A stretch of 64,000 nt of DNA from Gracilibacillus sp. YIM 98692 (GCF_010993965.1 NZ_WIXM01000009.1:1-64000); one strand, 5' to 3'. Counted from the stretch's first letter, positions 1 through 8,175 are shown. Made by a program: numbers and translations. Notes: generated by a model not told the origin, from the sequence alone.

Positions 1-145
1 AAATTTAAAAGGTCTGTTGGAATTTTATGTTAAAATATTATTGAGATAAAAGTTATTGTACTAACGATGCAGAAGAGTTGAAGAAGTAGCATTTTTGTAA
101 CGAACTTTGATTTTTTACGTCTTATTCTATTAGCGAGGTGGTAAA

Positions 146-598
146 GTGAAAAAGGTATTAACACTAATGTTGTTTATCTTCTTTCTGTTAATGGGGTGTA
201 ATAGTAGTCAAGTTGAATTTGAAAATGGTAGCCTTATTCACGATGAACAAACAGCTGTGGATGACCAAATGAGTAGGATTGTAGAAGTTGCTTTCAGTGA
301 GGAGGAATTCGGTGATTTATGGAATTACTTTAATTTTGAAGAAGAGCATCCAAGTGTTGACTTTGAAAAATCTGGTATTATTGTTGCACAAACAACCGAA
401 AACTCTTGTCCTAAAGAAATTGAAAAATTAGAGTTTGACAATGGAGAAGAAAACCTAATCATTGATACTATGCAAAAAGAAACTACCTGTGATGATATTG
501 GTCTTCCAAGAACATTGGTATTCCAGGTAGACAAAGATAAGTTAGAAAAAGTTGAATCAATAAGATTTGAAGGAGAGGAATTTACCCTAGAAAATTAA
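146..598 (+). CDS. Small secreted lipoprotein, function unknown
   Basis: A 150-residue protein that should be exported and lipid-anchored on the outer face of the membrane. Residues 1-17 form a signal peptide (two Lys, then a hydrophobic core) ending in the lipobox LMGC, so Cys18 would be the lipidated residue. The mature part is acidic and has two further cysteines (near residues 88 and 119) that could pair. The GTG start is chosen because GAGGTGG lies 4 nt upstream. I recognise no domain. The gene is the first of several small unrelated plus-strand genes that are followed by the CTAACGGG spacer element. Lipoprotein assignment is secure; function is open. Confidence 0.85.
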   Translation: MKKVLTLMLFIFFLLMGCNSSQVEFENGSLIHDEQTAVDDQMSRIVEVAFSEEEFGDLWNYFNFEEEHPSVDFEKSGIIVAQTTENSCPKEIEKLEFDNGEENLIIDTMQKETTCDDIGLPRTLVFQVDKDKLEKVESIRFEGEEFTLEN

Positions 599-644
599 AC
601 ATCACCTATTTTCAGTAAATTTTCCCCTCAAATAAACTCTTTCC

Positions 645-700
645 TTAATGCACTAACGGGTGGCGTGTGCGAAACAAGGGTAATTCGCCTTTTCTTGTTG
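645..700 (+). repeat. Spacer element copy A (full-length form)
   Basis: Contains the core CACTAACGGGTGGCG, then AAACAAGGGT, then ATTCGCC followed by a T-rich stretch and CTTGTTG. It aligns over its whole length with the copy at 4027-4085 and starts about 50 bp after the lipoprotein stop codon. The inner arms GGCG and CGCC can pair, so it may also act as a weak terminator. Confidence 0.6.
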
Positions 701-761
701 TGAAGGAAATGGCAGTAGAATTGAAGAAGAAAACCACGAAGAAGTAAGGATGTGATCAAGA

Positions 762-1214
762 ATGACTGAGATGACAACATCCATTGTTTTATATGGAGAG
801 ATGGATAAGATGGATACAAACAAATGGCTAAAATTCTATAAATATTCTAAAAAACTTTCTTCAGAATTGTCTTTTGAACCAAACTACATTGGTCTTATTG
901 GTGAGGACTTTAAATCTGGGAAAGTCTTAACTATAAAGAGAACTGAGAAAAGGCTCTTGAAGTCATTAAGCAATGGGAGTTGTCTCACATCAATGGAACT
1001 ATATTCTTTGCCTGATGACTTTAAACAAGCTGCCTTTGATTATAACTTCTATTTAGCAAGGATTGTAAATGAAATTAATCATAAGCCATCTAAAATAATC
1101 TTAACTGTGCCAACTGAAATGTATGAAATAATAAACACAGATAGTGTAATCTCTAATTTGAAGGAATTCATTCAATTTAAGGAAGGAGAAATCTTTGAAT
1201 TATCAACATTTTAG
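762..1214 (+). CDS. Hypothetical protein, 150 aa
   Basis: A soluble protein of mixed charge with no signal peptide or membrane segment and no domain I recognise. The ATG at 762 follows AAGGATG at a rather long distance; the ATG at 771 is an alternative start. It forms one unit of the small-gene array: element A lies upstream and element B about 30 bp downstream. Predicted to be real from length, codon use and its own ribosome site. No functional call is made. Confidence 0.65.
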   Translation: MTEMTTSIVLYGEMDKMDTNKWLKFYKYSKKLSSELSFEPNYIGLIGEDFKSGKVLTIKRTEKRLLKSLSNGSCLTSMELYSLPDDFKQAAFDYNFYLARIVNEINHKPSKIILTVPTEMYEIINTDSVISNLKEFIQFKEGEIFELSTF

Positions 1215-1240
1215 ATACTTGTTATTAAATCTATAAATTC

Positions 1241-1258
1241 TTCTTGTGTTAACGGGAG
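1241..1258 (+). repeat. Spacer element copy B (half form)
   Basis: Reads TTCTTGTGTTAACGGGAGC and matches the left half of the element (consensus TTCTTGTTGNACTAACGGG) with a small deletion. It lies about 30 bp after the stop codon at 1214. The right-hand hairpin part is missing. Confidence 0.45.
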
Positions 1259-1362
1259 CTTTAGTGAAGATCGATGTTTAACTTTTATTCAATATATGAA
1301 GACGTGGTATAATTAGAAGATTACGAAAATTTGTTCCATCTAAAGACGTACATAATGAGGTT

Positions 1363-1529
1363 ATGATTATGAGAAATAGAGGATCTATATTATTAGTAGA
1401 AAATGACAAGTTGCGTTTATTCAAAGAACTAAAGATGACACAGTTTATTACGTTTTTCATGGTGATGGAGTAGAAATGGAGCATTGGGAAGCGCTGGAAG
1501 CAGGAGAGAAAAGAGAAAGGGGGGAAACT
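1363..1529 (+). pseudogene. NUDIX hydrolase N-terminal remnant, frameshifted
   Basis: The reading frame begins with MRNRGSILLVENDKL and then continues one frame over as QRTKDDTVYYVF followed by GDGVEMEHWEALEAGEKRER, which lines up with the start of a NUDIX fold and the beginning of its GX5EX7REUXEEXGU box. A frameshift sits near 1413. The remnant is cut off at the ribosome site of the next gene, so only about 55 of the usual 130-150 residues are left. An intact NUDIX gene of another type lies at 8228. Family assignment is moderate; the broken state is clear. Confidence 0.55.
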
Positions 1530-2387
1530 ATGACCAAAAAAATACGAAGTAACTTATTTTTTTTGAAACAATTTGGTTTTAATGAATCACTTTTACAAAC
1601 TATTTTTCAGTTAAGATTAGACCCCCTAGAAAGTATTTTTAATAATGAAAACGAAATGATTATGGAAATTGAAAGTAAATTTACAGATAAAGATAGAGAA
1701 TTAGCAAGAGATTATCAAAAATATAAAAATTTCAAATCTGAATTATTTAATACTGAAGCTTTTTTAAAAGATGGTAGCAGTAAGATCTATTTTAAATATG
1801 ATCAAAATGAATTGACGGCATTAATTCCAGAAAAAATTATGCCACTTTTTATGTACTCAAAAGGTGATGTTTCACAATTGTCGTTAGATAGAAAAAGAGT
1901 TGCTATTGTTGGTACCCGTAAGCCATCGGGAAAATCTATTGAATTAACCAAAAAAATAACACAAGAATACGTTCGCAATAATTATATTATTGTGAGTGGA
2001 TTAGCTGAGGGTATAGATACTGTCTCACATGAAATCACTCTTAGTCTTGGTGGGAAAACGATTGCAGTGTTGCCTACAAATTTTAATAAAATTTATCCAA
2101 AAGAAAATCAAGATTTAGCTAATTTAATATCTGAAGAAGGTTTGTTATTAACAGCTATCGGTCCCAAGGAAAACACTTATAAATCAAGCTTTTTAGATAG
2201 AAATAAATATGTTGCCAATATTAGCGATTTAGTAATAGTTATAGAAACAAATTTAAAAAGTGGAACTATGAATACCATTAGAAATGCATATGAAGCGAAT
2301 AAAAAGATACTTTTTGTAGATCAGGGTGAGGAAGAGATAAATAATAAAATATTTGAATTTGGAGGGGAAATGCTAAATGACAAATAA
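1530..2387 (+). CDS. DprA/Smf-like Rossmann (SLOG-type) protein
   Basis: A 285-residue protein related to DNA-processing protein DprA. The Rossmann core is visible: VAIVGTRKPSG near residues 124-134, SGLAEGIDTVSHE near 155-167, then GGKTIAVLPT and a YPKENQDLA stretch, as in DprA. The N-terminal 110 residues replace the usual SAM/HhH region with an unassigned segment. I choose ATG 1530 because AAAGGGGGG lies just upstream; the in-frame ATG at 1476 falls in the NUDIX remnant. The gene overlaps the next one by 11 bp, so the two are translationally coupled. In this setting it is more likely part of a nucleotide-sensing or defence pair than the housekeeping DprA of transformation. No com gene is nearby. 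Confidence 0.85.
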   Translation: MTKKIRSNLFFLKQFGFNESLLQTIFQLRLDPLESIFNNENEMIMEIESKFTDKDRELARDYQKYKNFKSELFNTEAFLKDGSSKIYFKYDQNELTALIPEKIMPLFMYSKGDVSQLSLDRKRVAIVGTRKPSGKSIELTKKITQEYVRNNYIIVSGLAEGIDTVSHEITLSLGGKTIAVLPTNFNKIYPKENQDLANLISEEGLLLTAIGPKENTYKSSFLDRNKYVANISDLVIVIETNLKSGTMNTIRNAYEANKKILFVDQGEEEINNKIFEFGGEMLNDK

Positions 2388-3549
2388 ATTAATTTTCGTA
2401 TCTAAATTAGTTTTTTTTAATGAAAGTAATGAGTTGATTGAGAAAAACTTACGAATCGCTGATTACTTTAATAACGAGAAAGTAAAATTAGCTATTGTAG
2501 CTCAGCAAGCTACAATTGGTATATTGAAAAGAAATTTACCAAAAGAATATGAAGGTAAAATAAAATTTGTTAATAGAAGCTCAGAAACTAAAGAAAAAAT
2601 TAGAGAGTTAAAAGATAAAGGCGGAATTTTTGGTGTAATAGGAATTGTTGAAGAAGATGCTATCTTTTCTTTTAATTGCAAAATTCCATTATTTAATCCA
2701 GAGGCATTAAGTAGTCGAGTAACTGTTTCAGAGAAAGTAAAAAAATATGGTTTGCCCATAATTGACTTTCAAAATGTTATAGATTGTTTTAAGGCAGATG
2801 AGATTCATAAAGATAACTACTTCCAAATGAGCTTTGGAGATTCTTTTAGAGTTATAAGTTTAAATAATGCAAATACGTATTATAGACCCGAAGAAGAAGC
2901 GAGAGTAAAACAAGTTTTTGAAACAAATTTAAAAGGTACCAAATCTGAACGTGATCAAAGAATATTACTTCTTCTATTATTTCACTTGATAAATGAAGTT
3001 ACAACAAACCCTTATTATAATAAGATTGATTATTGGGGAACTTTCCCATCTTCAAGTCCAAAAAATATAGCTACATCAGTTTCTTTTTTAAAAGAGGCTG
3101 TTAGAGTAGTTATTGGTGGAGGACCTAGAAGAGGTCCTGAAATATTAATCAGAAATAAACAAATGCAATCTAAACATAGTAGTGGAGCAATTCGTTTGGA
3201 AACTAAAAGTAATAGTGATTTCGAAACTTTAATTGTGAATCCAGCTTTAAAAAATAACATTAAGGGGAAAGTAATTTGTATTATTGATGATTATATTACA
3301 AATGGCTATTCAGCTGAGGCAGCAAAACACTTACTGTTTGCTGCAGGTGCTAAAGAAGTAATATTTCTCTCATTTGGTAAATTCGGAAAAAAATACTTTT
3401 CAACTAATTATGTAATAGACGGAGATGTATATTCTAAATATACTTATGAGTTTATAGATGAAGAACTTTATGAAGGAAATATTGGTGAAGAAATGTTTTA
3501 TAATCCTAATAATGATTCAGAAATCTTAAATTTTGCAGATTTGATTTAG
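2377..3549 (+). CDS. Phosphoribosyltransferase-domain protein paired with DprA-like gene
   Basis: A 390-residue protein. The C-terminal half carries a type I phosphoribosyltransferase fold with the PRPP loop VICIIDDYITNGYS near residues 299-312, preceded by a region with GGGPRRGPEILIRNK. The N-terminal 170 residues look like a second alpha/beta domain (LFNPEALSSRV and KYGLPIIDF resemble an HAD-like tail), but I cannot assign it firmly. Start ATG 2377 lies inside the end of the DprA-like gene. DprA-like plus phosphoribosyltransferase pairs are described as predicted conflict systems in comparative genomics of nucleotide-centred immunity; I am recalling this, not checking it. Substrate unknown. 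Confidence 0.75.
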   Translation: MTNKLIFVSKLVFFNESNELIEKNLRIADYFNNEKVKLAIVAQQATIGILKRNLPKEYEGKIKFVNRSSETKEKIRELKDKGGIFGVIGIVEEDAIFSFNCKIPLFNPEALSSRVTVSEKVKKYGLPIIDFQNVIDCFKADEIHKDNYFQMSFGDSFRVISLNNANTYYRPEEEARVKQVFETNLKGTKSERDQRILLLLLFHLINEVTTNPYYNKIDYWGTFPSSSPKNIATSVSFLKEAVRVVIGGGPRRGPEILIRNKQMQSKHSSGAIRLETKSNSDFETLIVNPALKNNIKGKVICIIDDYITNGYSAEAAKHLLFAAGAKEVIFLSFGKFGKKYFSTNYVIDGDVYSKYTYEFIDEELYEGNIGEEMFYNPNNDSEILNFADLI

Positions 3550-3690
3550 AACCATTACTCTTTAATTTTTATGTTATAGATTCTTTAGGACCTATTAACA
3601 GTTTAGTTATCTTGCTCCTTTCATTAAAATTTCAAGTATAGACAAAGTTTACGGATTTTAATAAATATCTGCTCGAAAAGAGGTAAAAAT

Positions 3691-3996
3691 ATGGCTTGGT
3701 TAGAAAACGGCAAACTAATATCAGATGCAGAAAGTCGAGAACTTATTTCTAAAGGTTTTCAATTTGTCGAAGGTGTTTTGAAATCACCCGACGAGGTAAA
3801 TGACTTAATAAAGTCTGGGTACACTACACCACATTTAGCAGAGGGCTTACGATATACTTTTACTTCTAAAGAAGCGAAAAGTCTTGGAATTTTAGGGGTT
3901 GGAGTTTTAGGTGTCGGCATAGTTTCATGGGGAGCATGGAATGTTGGAAAGTTTACAAAAAGTAAATTTGATAATAGAAAAAAAGAAAATCTCTAG
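3691..3996 (+). CDS. Small protein with one C-terminal membrane segment
   Basis: A 101-residue protein. Residues 1-60 are soluble and weakly acidic; residues 66-88 form a glycine-rich hydrophobic segment (ILGVGVLGVGIVSWGAW) followed by a basic tail, so a single-pass membrane protein is likely. The ribosome site AAAAGAGG precedes ATG 3691. It follows the DprA-like/phosphoribosyltransferase pair by 141 bp and could be a third, membrane-acting partner, but that is only positional. A hairpin terminator overlaps its stop codon. Confidence 0.65.
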   Translation: MAWLENGKLISDAESRELISKGFQFVEGVLKSPDEVNDLIKSGYTTPHLAEGLRYTFTSKEAKSLGILGVGVLGVGIVSWGAWNVGKFTKSKFDNRKKENL

Positions 3997-4017
3997 CCTA
4001 TTTCAGACTAGAGATTT
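3987..4017 (+). terminator. Rho-independent terminator after 3691-3996
   Basis: Perfect 10-bp stem AAATCTCTAG / CTAGAGATTT with an 11-nt loop; the left arm includes the stop codon of the small membrane protein and the right arm runs into TTTTTCC. Confidence 0.75.
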
Positions 4018-4026
4018 TTCCTTTCA

Positions 4027-4085
4027 CTTGTTCAACTAACAGGGGCGAATGCTGAACAAGGGTATTCGCCTTTTCTTTGTTGAAT
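4027..4085 (+). repeat. Spacer element copy C (best-preserved; attC-like ends)
   Basis: Inner stem GGCGAAT (4044-4050) pairs with ATTCGCC (4064-4070); outer arms TTCAAC (4031-4036) and GTTGAA (4079-4084) are also complementary. The outer borders read GTTCAAC and GTTGAAT, which fit the RYYYAAC and GTTRRRY core sites of integron attC sites. Short consensus matches can arise by chance, and no integron integrase is visible. It lies 30 bp after the stop of the 101-aa gene and is oriented like the other copies. Confidence 0.65.
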
Positions 4086-4120
4086 TAAAGAAGCAGGTTT
4101 GTTTAATGTTGTCTAGTTGT

Positions 4121-4151
4121 GAGTAGGATGTTGTTAAAAGACATCCTGCTC
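4121..4151 (+). terminator. Hairpin terminator
   Basis: Stem GAGTAGGATGT / ACATCCTGCTC with one G-T pair and a 9-nt loop, followed by ACTTTTTAT. It lies 36 bp beyond spacer copy C and would stop plus-strand transcription before the minus-strand gene at 4264-4956. Confidence 0.6.
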
Positions 4152-4223
4152 ACTTTTTATACCAACATACATACCGCTGGGACAGGGGTATTGCTTAAAT
4201 GCCGTGACAAGAATATCTAAAAA

Positions 4224-4246
4224 AAGAACTGTTTTGGACAGTTCTT
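4224..4246 (-). terminator. Terminator of the 4264-4956 gene
   Basis: Stem AAGAACTGT / ACAGTTCTT with loop TTTGG; on the minus strand it is followed by a run of T. It lies 18 bp past the stop codon of the minus-strand gene. Confidence 0.7.
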
Positions 4247-4263
4247 AAAGAATTACTATATTT

Positions 4264-4956
4264 TTAATGATACCTACCATTACCCATACTATCATCAACT
4301 ATATCGTTTACTTTTTCTATGGCTTGCTCTACCATTTCATCAGCAATCATCACAACGTCTGTATCATATTTTTCTTTTTTTGACACATCGAACTGAAGTT
4401 TCTCAGCATAAGGTGCTGGTTTATTCATCATATGAGCCGACATAACCTCACAGAGAAGATCGCGCCCTTCTTCGGCATTTAACTTTCCTGTACAAATATC
4501 GTGCATTACGTTAATGGCAGTGAAATTAGCAGCCTCCATATCACAGCGAGAAGATACCTCGCCCTTTGTCTTTTCCACGATTATACTACCATCAAACTTC
4601 GCAAGCTCATTAAACATCTCTTGGGGGACCTTATAATTAATAACTTGCTCGATAACATCGGTATGGGGTTGTGGAAAGTCATGTGGGATTTCATCACGAT
4701 AGACAATAGTCCGTTTCCACGGTCCATTGCTGTACCAGATTAATCGACTTGGAATCGCTTCATTCGGAGGACCATATTGTTCAATTGTAAGATTTGCTGA
4801 TTTCTTTGACATAGAATTCCAATTATTAATAATCGTTTGAACCTTTTCCATATCTTCAACAGTTTGAGTTATCTTTTCAGCTCCGCCAAAAGTTTGTACC
4901 TTTATATCACTTGCCATTGAGATAGCAGCGGTTTTCCATTTTTCTTCTTGTTCCAT
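4264..4956 (-). CDS. Conserved hypothetical protein, 230 aa
   Basis: A soluble, acidic protein with no signal peptide, membrane segment or domain I recognise. Notable stretches are PSRLIWYSNGPWKRT near residue 70 and a histidine/cysteine-containing centre (RCDMEAANF, MHDICTG, LCEVMSAHMM). The ATG at 4956 follows AAAGGATGG on the minus strand. It is one of the few minus-strand genes of the array region and has its own terminator, so it is probably transcribed alone. No neighbour suggests a role. Confidence 0.7.
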   Translation of the reverse strand: MEQEEKWKTAAISMASDIKVQTFGGAEKITQTVEDMEKVQTIINNWNSMSKKSANLTIEQYGPPNEAIPSRLIWYSNGPWKRTIVYRDEIPHDFPQPHTDVIEQVINYKVPQEMFNELAKFDGSIIVEKTKGEVSSRCDMEAANFTAINVMHDICTGKLNAEEGRDLLCEVMSAHMMNKPAPYAEKLQFDVSKKEKYDTDVVMIADEMVEQAIEKVNDIVDDSMGNGRYH

Positions 4957-5043
4957 AAATATTCCATCCTTTCATCCATTTAGTTATTCTTATTATTATT
5001 TGAAACATTTTGAAATAAATACAGTAAAAATTATGTTTTCCTT

Positions 5044-5075
5044 ATTTAACAAACGGGTGGCTATTGTTTAATAGT
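5044..5075 (+). repeat. Spacer element copy D (partial)
   Basis: ATTTAACAAACGGGTGGC followed by TATTGTTTAATAG. It shares the AACGGGTGGC core with copies A and C. It lies between the divergent starts of the 4956 gene and the acetyltransferase, in the same orientation as the other copies. Confidence 0.45.
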
Positions 5076-5116
5076 GTAATAAATTTTATCAAAAATATCA
5101 GATAAGGAAGGTACGA

Positions 5117-5656
5117 TTGAAAATGTTGCAAGAGATTGAAACGGAACACTTAGTTTTGAGACCTTATGATTTGAGTGATGCACCAAGGGCTCAGAAATTA
5201 GGAGATGACAAAGCCATAGCAGAGACTACTTTTATTCCTTATCCATACACTATAGAAAAAGTCGAAGATTGGATTAAGAAACATTCATCACTCATTGAAA
5301 ATGGAGACGCTTATCCGTTGGCAGTCATATTAAAAAGTGAAAAACAACTTATAGGAACTATGACTATTCGTGTTGATAAAAATCATAATAAAGGCGAATT
5401 AGCATACTGGATAGGCAAAGATTATTGGGGAAAAGGATATGCAACGGAGGCTTCTAAGAAAATACTTGAATTTGGTTTTAATGAATTAAATCTAAATCGA
5501 ATTTAGGCTCCAGTAATGAGTAAGAACAAAGCGTCAGGAAAGGTAATGCAAAAAATTGGATTGAGATATGAAGGTACATTAAAACAAGATATTTTAAGAT
5601 GGGACAAATACGAAGATGTTGATATATATGGTCTTTTAAAAGAGGATTATATCTAA
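5117..5656 (+). pseudogene. RimJ/RimL-type GNAT N-acetyltransferase with in-frame amber stop
   Basis: Codes for a RimJ/RimL-like acetyltransferase: LRPYDLSDAP at the start, then the acetyl-CoA site region (GELAYWIGKDYWGKGYATEA) and LNLNRI. A TAG codon at 5504-5506 interrupts it; the same frame continues with APVMSKNKASGKVMQKIGL and ends at 5656, giving the normal family length of about 179 residues. The single change leaves the rest undamaged, so the lesion is recent or a sequence error. Start is TTG 5117 or, 6 nt on, ATG 5123; AAGGAAGG lies upstream. Acetyltransferases of this type are common passengers of gene cassettes. Confidence 0.8.
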
Positions 5657-5689
5657 CAAGAAATAGTTTAAATGTGCGTTTTTAAAAGG

Positions 5690-5715
5690 GAGTAACGAGA
5701 CATTTATCGTTACTC
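5690..5715. terminator. Bidirectional terminator between GNAT and recombinase
   Basis: Perfect 9-bp stem GAGTAACGA / TCGTTACTC with T-runs on both strands; it separates the convergent GNAT and recombinase genes. Confidence 0.8.
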
Positions 5716-5724
5716 TTTTTCATA

Positions 5725-6573
5725 TTAAAAGTATTTGTTGTAAAATTCTTGTCTAATCTTTCCACTTAATTGAGCATATATTCGTGTTGTTTCACTTTTT
5801 TCGTGTCCGAGCAGGCTCTGGATTACATCAATCGGTGCACCATTATTTAATAGATGGGTAGCATAACTATGCCTCAGTTGATGAGGATGAATCGTTTTAT
5901 TTATTCCAGCTCGATTGGAAATTCGTTTTATGATGTACCTCATTTGAGCAATACTCATTCTATGAGGCGAACGTTCCGTAACGAAAATAGCTGGATCACA
6001 GTCGCTTCTTTCATTAAGATAATTCTCTAACCAAATCTCGCAACGAACATTGAAATAAACTTCTCTCTCCTTATCCCCCTTACCTCGAATGATTGCAGAG
6101 TTACTTCCCCAATTAATACTGTTGCGGTCAAGAGTGACTATTTCTCCTATACGACACCCTGTTGAAAACATAAATTCAAACAATGCTTTTTCCATCGAAG
6201 AATGACAAGCATCTCGCAAATGTTCAATTTCCTTTTCGGTTAAGAATTTCGGAATTCGCTTTCCCAATTTAGGTTCTTTAATTTTTCTTGCAGGATTACT
6301 AACGATTATCCCTTCTTCATGTGACCAACGAAATAGAGATTTTATAAACCTTATTCAGTGAGCTAAGCTCGATGGTTTCAAATCAATACTTGATTCAGCT
6401 AAATATTGCTTTAGGTCATATGTAGTGATCTTACTTATTTGGACATTACTAAAATATTTAATTAGTAATTTCATTTGAAGAGAGTATGCTCTTAGTGTCT
6501 GTGGGGAAAATCCTTCAATCCTTTTATCTGCTTCATATGATTTAGCAGCTTCTGATAAAAACAATTGGATCAC
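5725..6573 (-). pseudogene. XerC/XerD-like tyrosine recombinase with in-frame opal stop
   Basis: A phage-integrase-family recombinase of about 282 codons, the usual length of Xer-type enzymes. The N-terminal SAM-like domain (SPQTLRAYSLQMK) is followed by the catalytic domain with all active-site residues: Arg in TGCRIGEI, Lys in RGKGDKERE, HPHQLRHSYATHLL, LLGHEKSETT and Tyr in RIYAQL. A TGA at 6355-6357 splits it; the frame is unchanged on both sides (SSLAH, stop, IRFIKSLFRW), so CGA (Arg) to TGA is the simplest origin. Start is GTG 6573 or TTG 6564, which has better spacing from AGGAG. It lacks the insertion typical of integron integrases. It is the only recombinase in the array. Confidence 0.85.
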
Positions 6574-6790
6574 TCCTAAACGTTTTGTTTTCAGGATTGC
6601 CTATTTTTTAAAAAAATTTTCAGATATAAATGGAATTTAATGTTAAAATGAATTCAAAGAAGCTATTAAACAAAAGAAGCAAAGAGTCTAAGAAAGAAGG
6701 ATTTTTAAATATTAAAAGAGAACAAAATAACAACGTTATTATTCGTTTAAAAGGTAAATTGTTATTAAATTTGATACTTTAAGGAGGAGC

Positions 6791-7588
6791 GTGCGAACAT
6801 TGAAAAAATTAAAGTTTGAATATCCTGTAATTGAAAAAACATATAAAGAAGTAGAGGAAAGAAATTTAAAATTATATATATTTGAGCCAAAAGTATACCA
6901 AAAAGACAGACCAGCAATTCTATTTTTTAATGGGGGTAGCTTTAAAAAAGACCCAAAAACCCCAGTGCAATTCCAACATCAAGCTGATTATTTTTCTTCT
7001 AAGGGTATGGTTGCAATATGTGTTGATTATCGAAATGGTTCGGATGAAGGTTTCTTACCAACTCAAGCAATTTGTGACGTTAAATCTGCTGTCCGATGGG
7101 TAAGGGGAAATTCCTCTGATTTGGGAGTAGCCCCGAACAAAATAGTTGAATGTGGTTCGTCTGCTGGTGCATATATTGCCGTGTCTTCTATTATGTTTGA
7201 TGATTTAAATGATGAACACGAATATGATAATCAAAGAACAAATCATGTTCCCAATGTTCTAGTTGTTTTTTCAGGAGTCATGGATGGTGTTGATATAATG
7301 AGAAGACGCTATACTGAATTACTTGAAAAAGCTATTGAGATATCACCCATACATAATATCAAAAATTGTTTGCCACAAACTCTATGGTTATGTGGGACAT
7401 CCGATATAGATTATGAACTTAATAAAGAATTTATTAAACTGATGAAACAAGAGGAAAATGATATAACATTTAAAACATTTGAAGGTATGGAACATGGATT
7501 TTTTAATTATGGTAAGCATCAGAACGAGTATTTTCATAAAACAAATCTTGAAATTGAGAAATATTTACATTTGATGAAGGTTATTTAG
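6791..7588 (+). CDS. Alpha/beta hydrolase (esterase/lipase-like)
   Basis: A cytoplasmic serine hydrolase of 265 residues with a BD-FAE/esterase-type fold. Visible parts: an oxyanion region FFNGGSF (the usual HGG has an Asn here), the nucleophile elbow CGSSAGAYIA with Ser as catalytic residue, an Asp in CGTSDIDYE and a His in GMEHGFFNYG. AAGGAGG sits only 3 nt before GTG 6791; the in-frame TTG at 6800 has more normal spacing. It is a stand-alone unit with spacer element E about 80 bp downstream. Substrate cannot be read from sequence; acyl or acetyl esters are likely for the family. Confidence 0.8.
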   Translation: MRTLKKLKFEYPVIEKTYKEVEERNLKLYIFEPKVYQKDRPAILFFNGGSFKKDPKTPVQFQHQADYFSSKGMVAICVDYRNGSDEGFLPTQAICDVKSAVRWVRGNSSDLGVAPNKIVECGSSAGAYIAVSSIMFDDLNDEHEYDNQRTNHVPNVLVVFSGVMDGVDIMRRRYTELLEKAIEISPIHNIKNCLPQTLWLCGTSDIDYELNKEFIKLMKQEENDITFKTFEGMEHGFFNYGKHQNEYFHKTNLEIEKYLHLMKVI

Positions 7589-7665
7589 TAATTAATTGAT
7601 AAAGGTCACTAATAAAAGTTATGAAAGTAAACTTTAGAAATGAAGAGTTTATGAATAATTGCACT

Positions 7666-7690
7666 GAAATTAACGGGTGCGAATATTGAT
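7666..7690 (+). repeat. Spacer element copy E (partial)
   Basis: GAAATTAACGGGTGCGAATATTGA carries the AACGGGTGCGAAT part of the element. It lies about 80 bp after the hydrolase gene, same orientation as the others. Confidence 0.4.
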
Positions 7691-7762
7691 TATGAGTTTC
7701 TGGTACAGAAGCTCCTGTTTTACTAAATGGCAGGTATTTTCAATGACAATGAGGTGTGTTGA

Positions 7763-8152
7763 TTGAAAAAAAGTGATATTGATTTTAGTTATTTTATCGG
7801 ACAGCTAGTAACAGAAGTAAATACAGAGGTAGACCTTCCACTTGGTATGGGCTTTGATCAAGGTGGATTAATAGTAGAATGTCCGTGGAGAATCCGAAGA
7901 GAAAAAGAGATAATAATTGGAGCATCAGATTGTGTACACGCCCCAAATAAATACTCACATAAAAATGTTAAGCAGTTACTACTTGAAAAGAAAATTACCG
8001 ACATAAGTTTCTATGAGGAATTTTCTCTATTGGTAATTGAATTTGATGAGAGTATATTTCTTGATTTGTTCCATGAAAGTAATTATTTTGAGGGTTGGCA
8101 ATTAAATGGATATGAAGGTTTTGACTTAATTTCTTTACCTGGAGGCTTTTAG
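7763..8152 (+). CDS. Hypothetical protein, 129 aa
   Basis: A soluble acidic protein rich in beta-strand-like alternation, with GMGFDQGGLIVECPW near residues 28-42 and a glycine-rich end. This resembles small single-domain proteins found beside toxins as immunity proteins, but no toxin gene is adjacent and I do not assign a family. The TTG start at 7763 is supported by GAGGTGTG 4-10 nt upstream. Spacer copy F begins right after its stop codon. Confidence 0.6.
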   Translation: MKKSDIDFSYFIGQLVTEVNTEVDLPLGMGFDQGGLIVECPWRIRREKEIIIGASDCVHAPNKYSHKNVKQLLLEKKITDISFYEEFSLLVIEFDESIFLDLFHESNYFEGWQLNGYEGFDLISLPGGF

Positions 8153-8153
8153 C

Positions 8154-8175
8154 CTTGTTGTACTAAAGGGTGGCT
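8154..8175 (+). repeat. Spacer element copy F (half form)
   Basis: CTTGTTGTACTAAAGGGTGGC begins 2 nt after the stop codon at 8152 and matches the consensus left half with CTAAAGGG in place of CTAACGGG. Confidence 0.5.

Noticed and set aside
1476-1529. Upstream ATG of the DprA-like gene giving 18 extra residues
   Set aside because: It lies inside the NUDIX remnant and has no ribosome site; ATG 1530 has AAAGGGGGG at proper distance.
5725-6573. Integron integrase (IntI) for the cassette-like array
   Set aside because: The recombinase has the short Xer-type layout; the extra segment that integron integrases carry between the Lys and HxxR motifs is absent.
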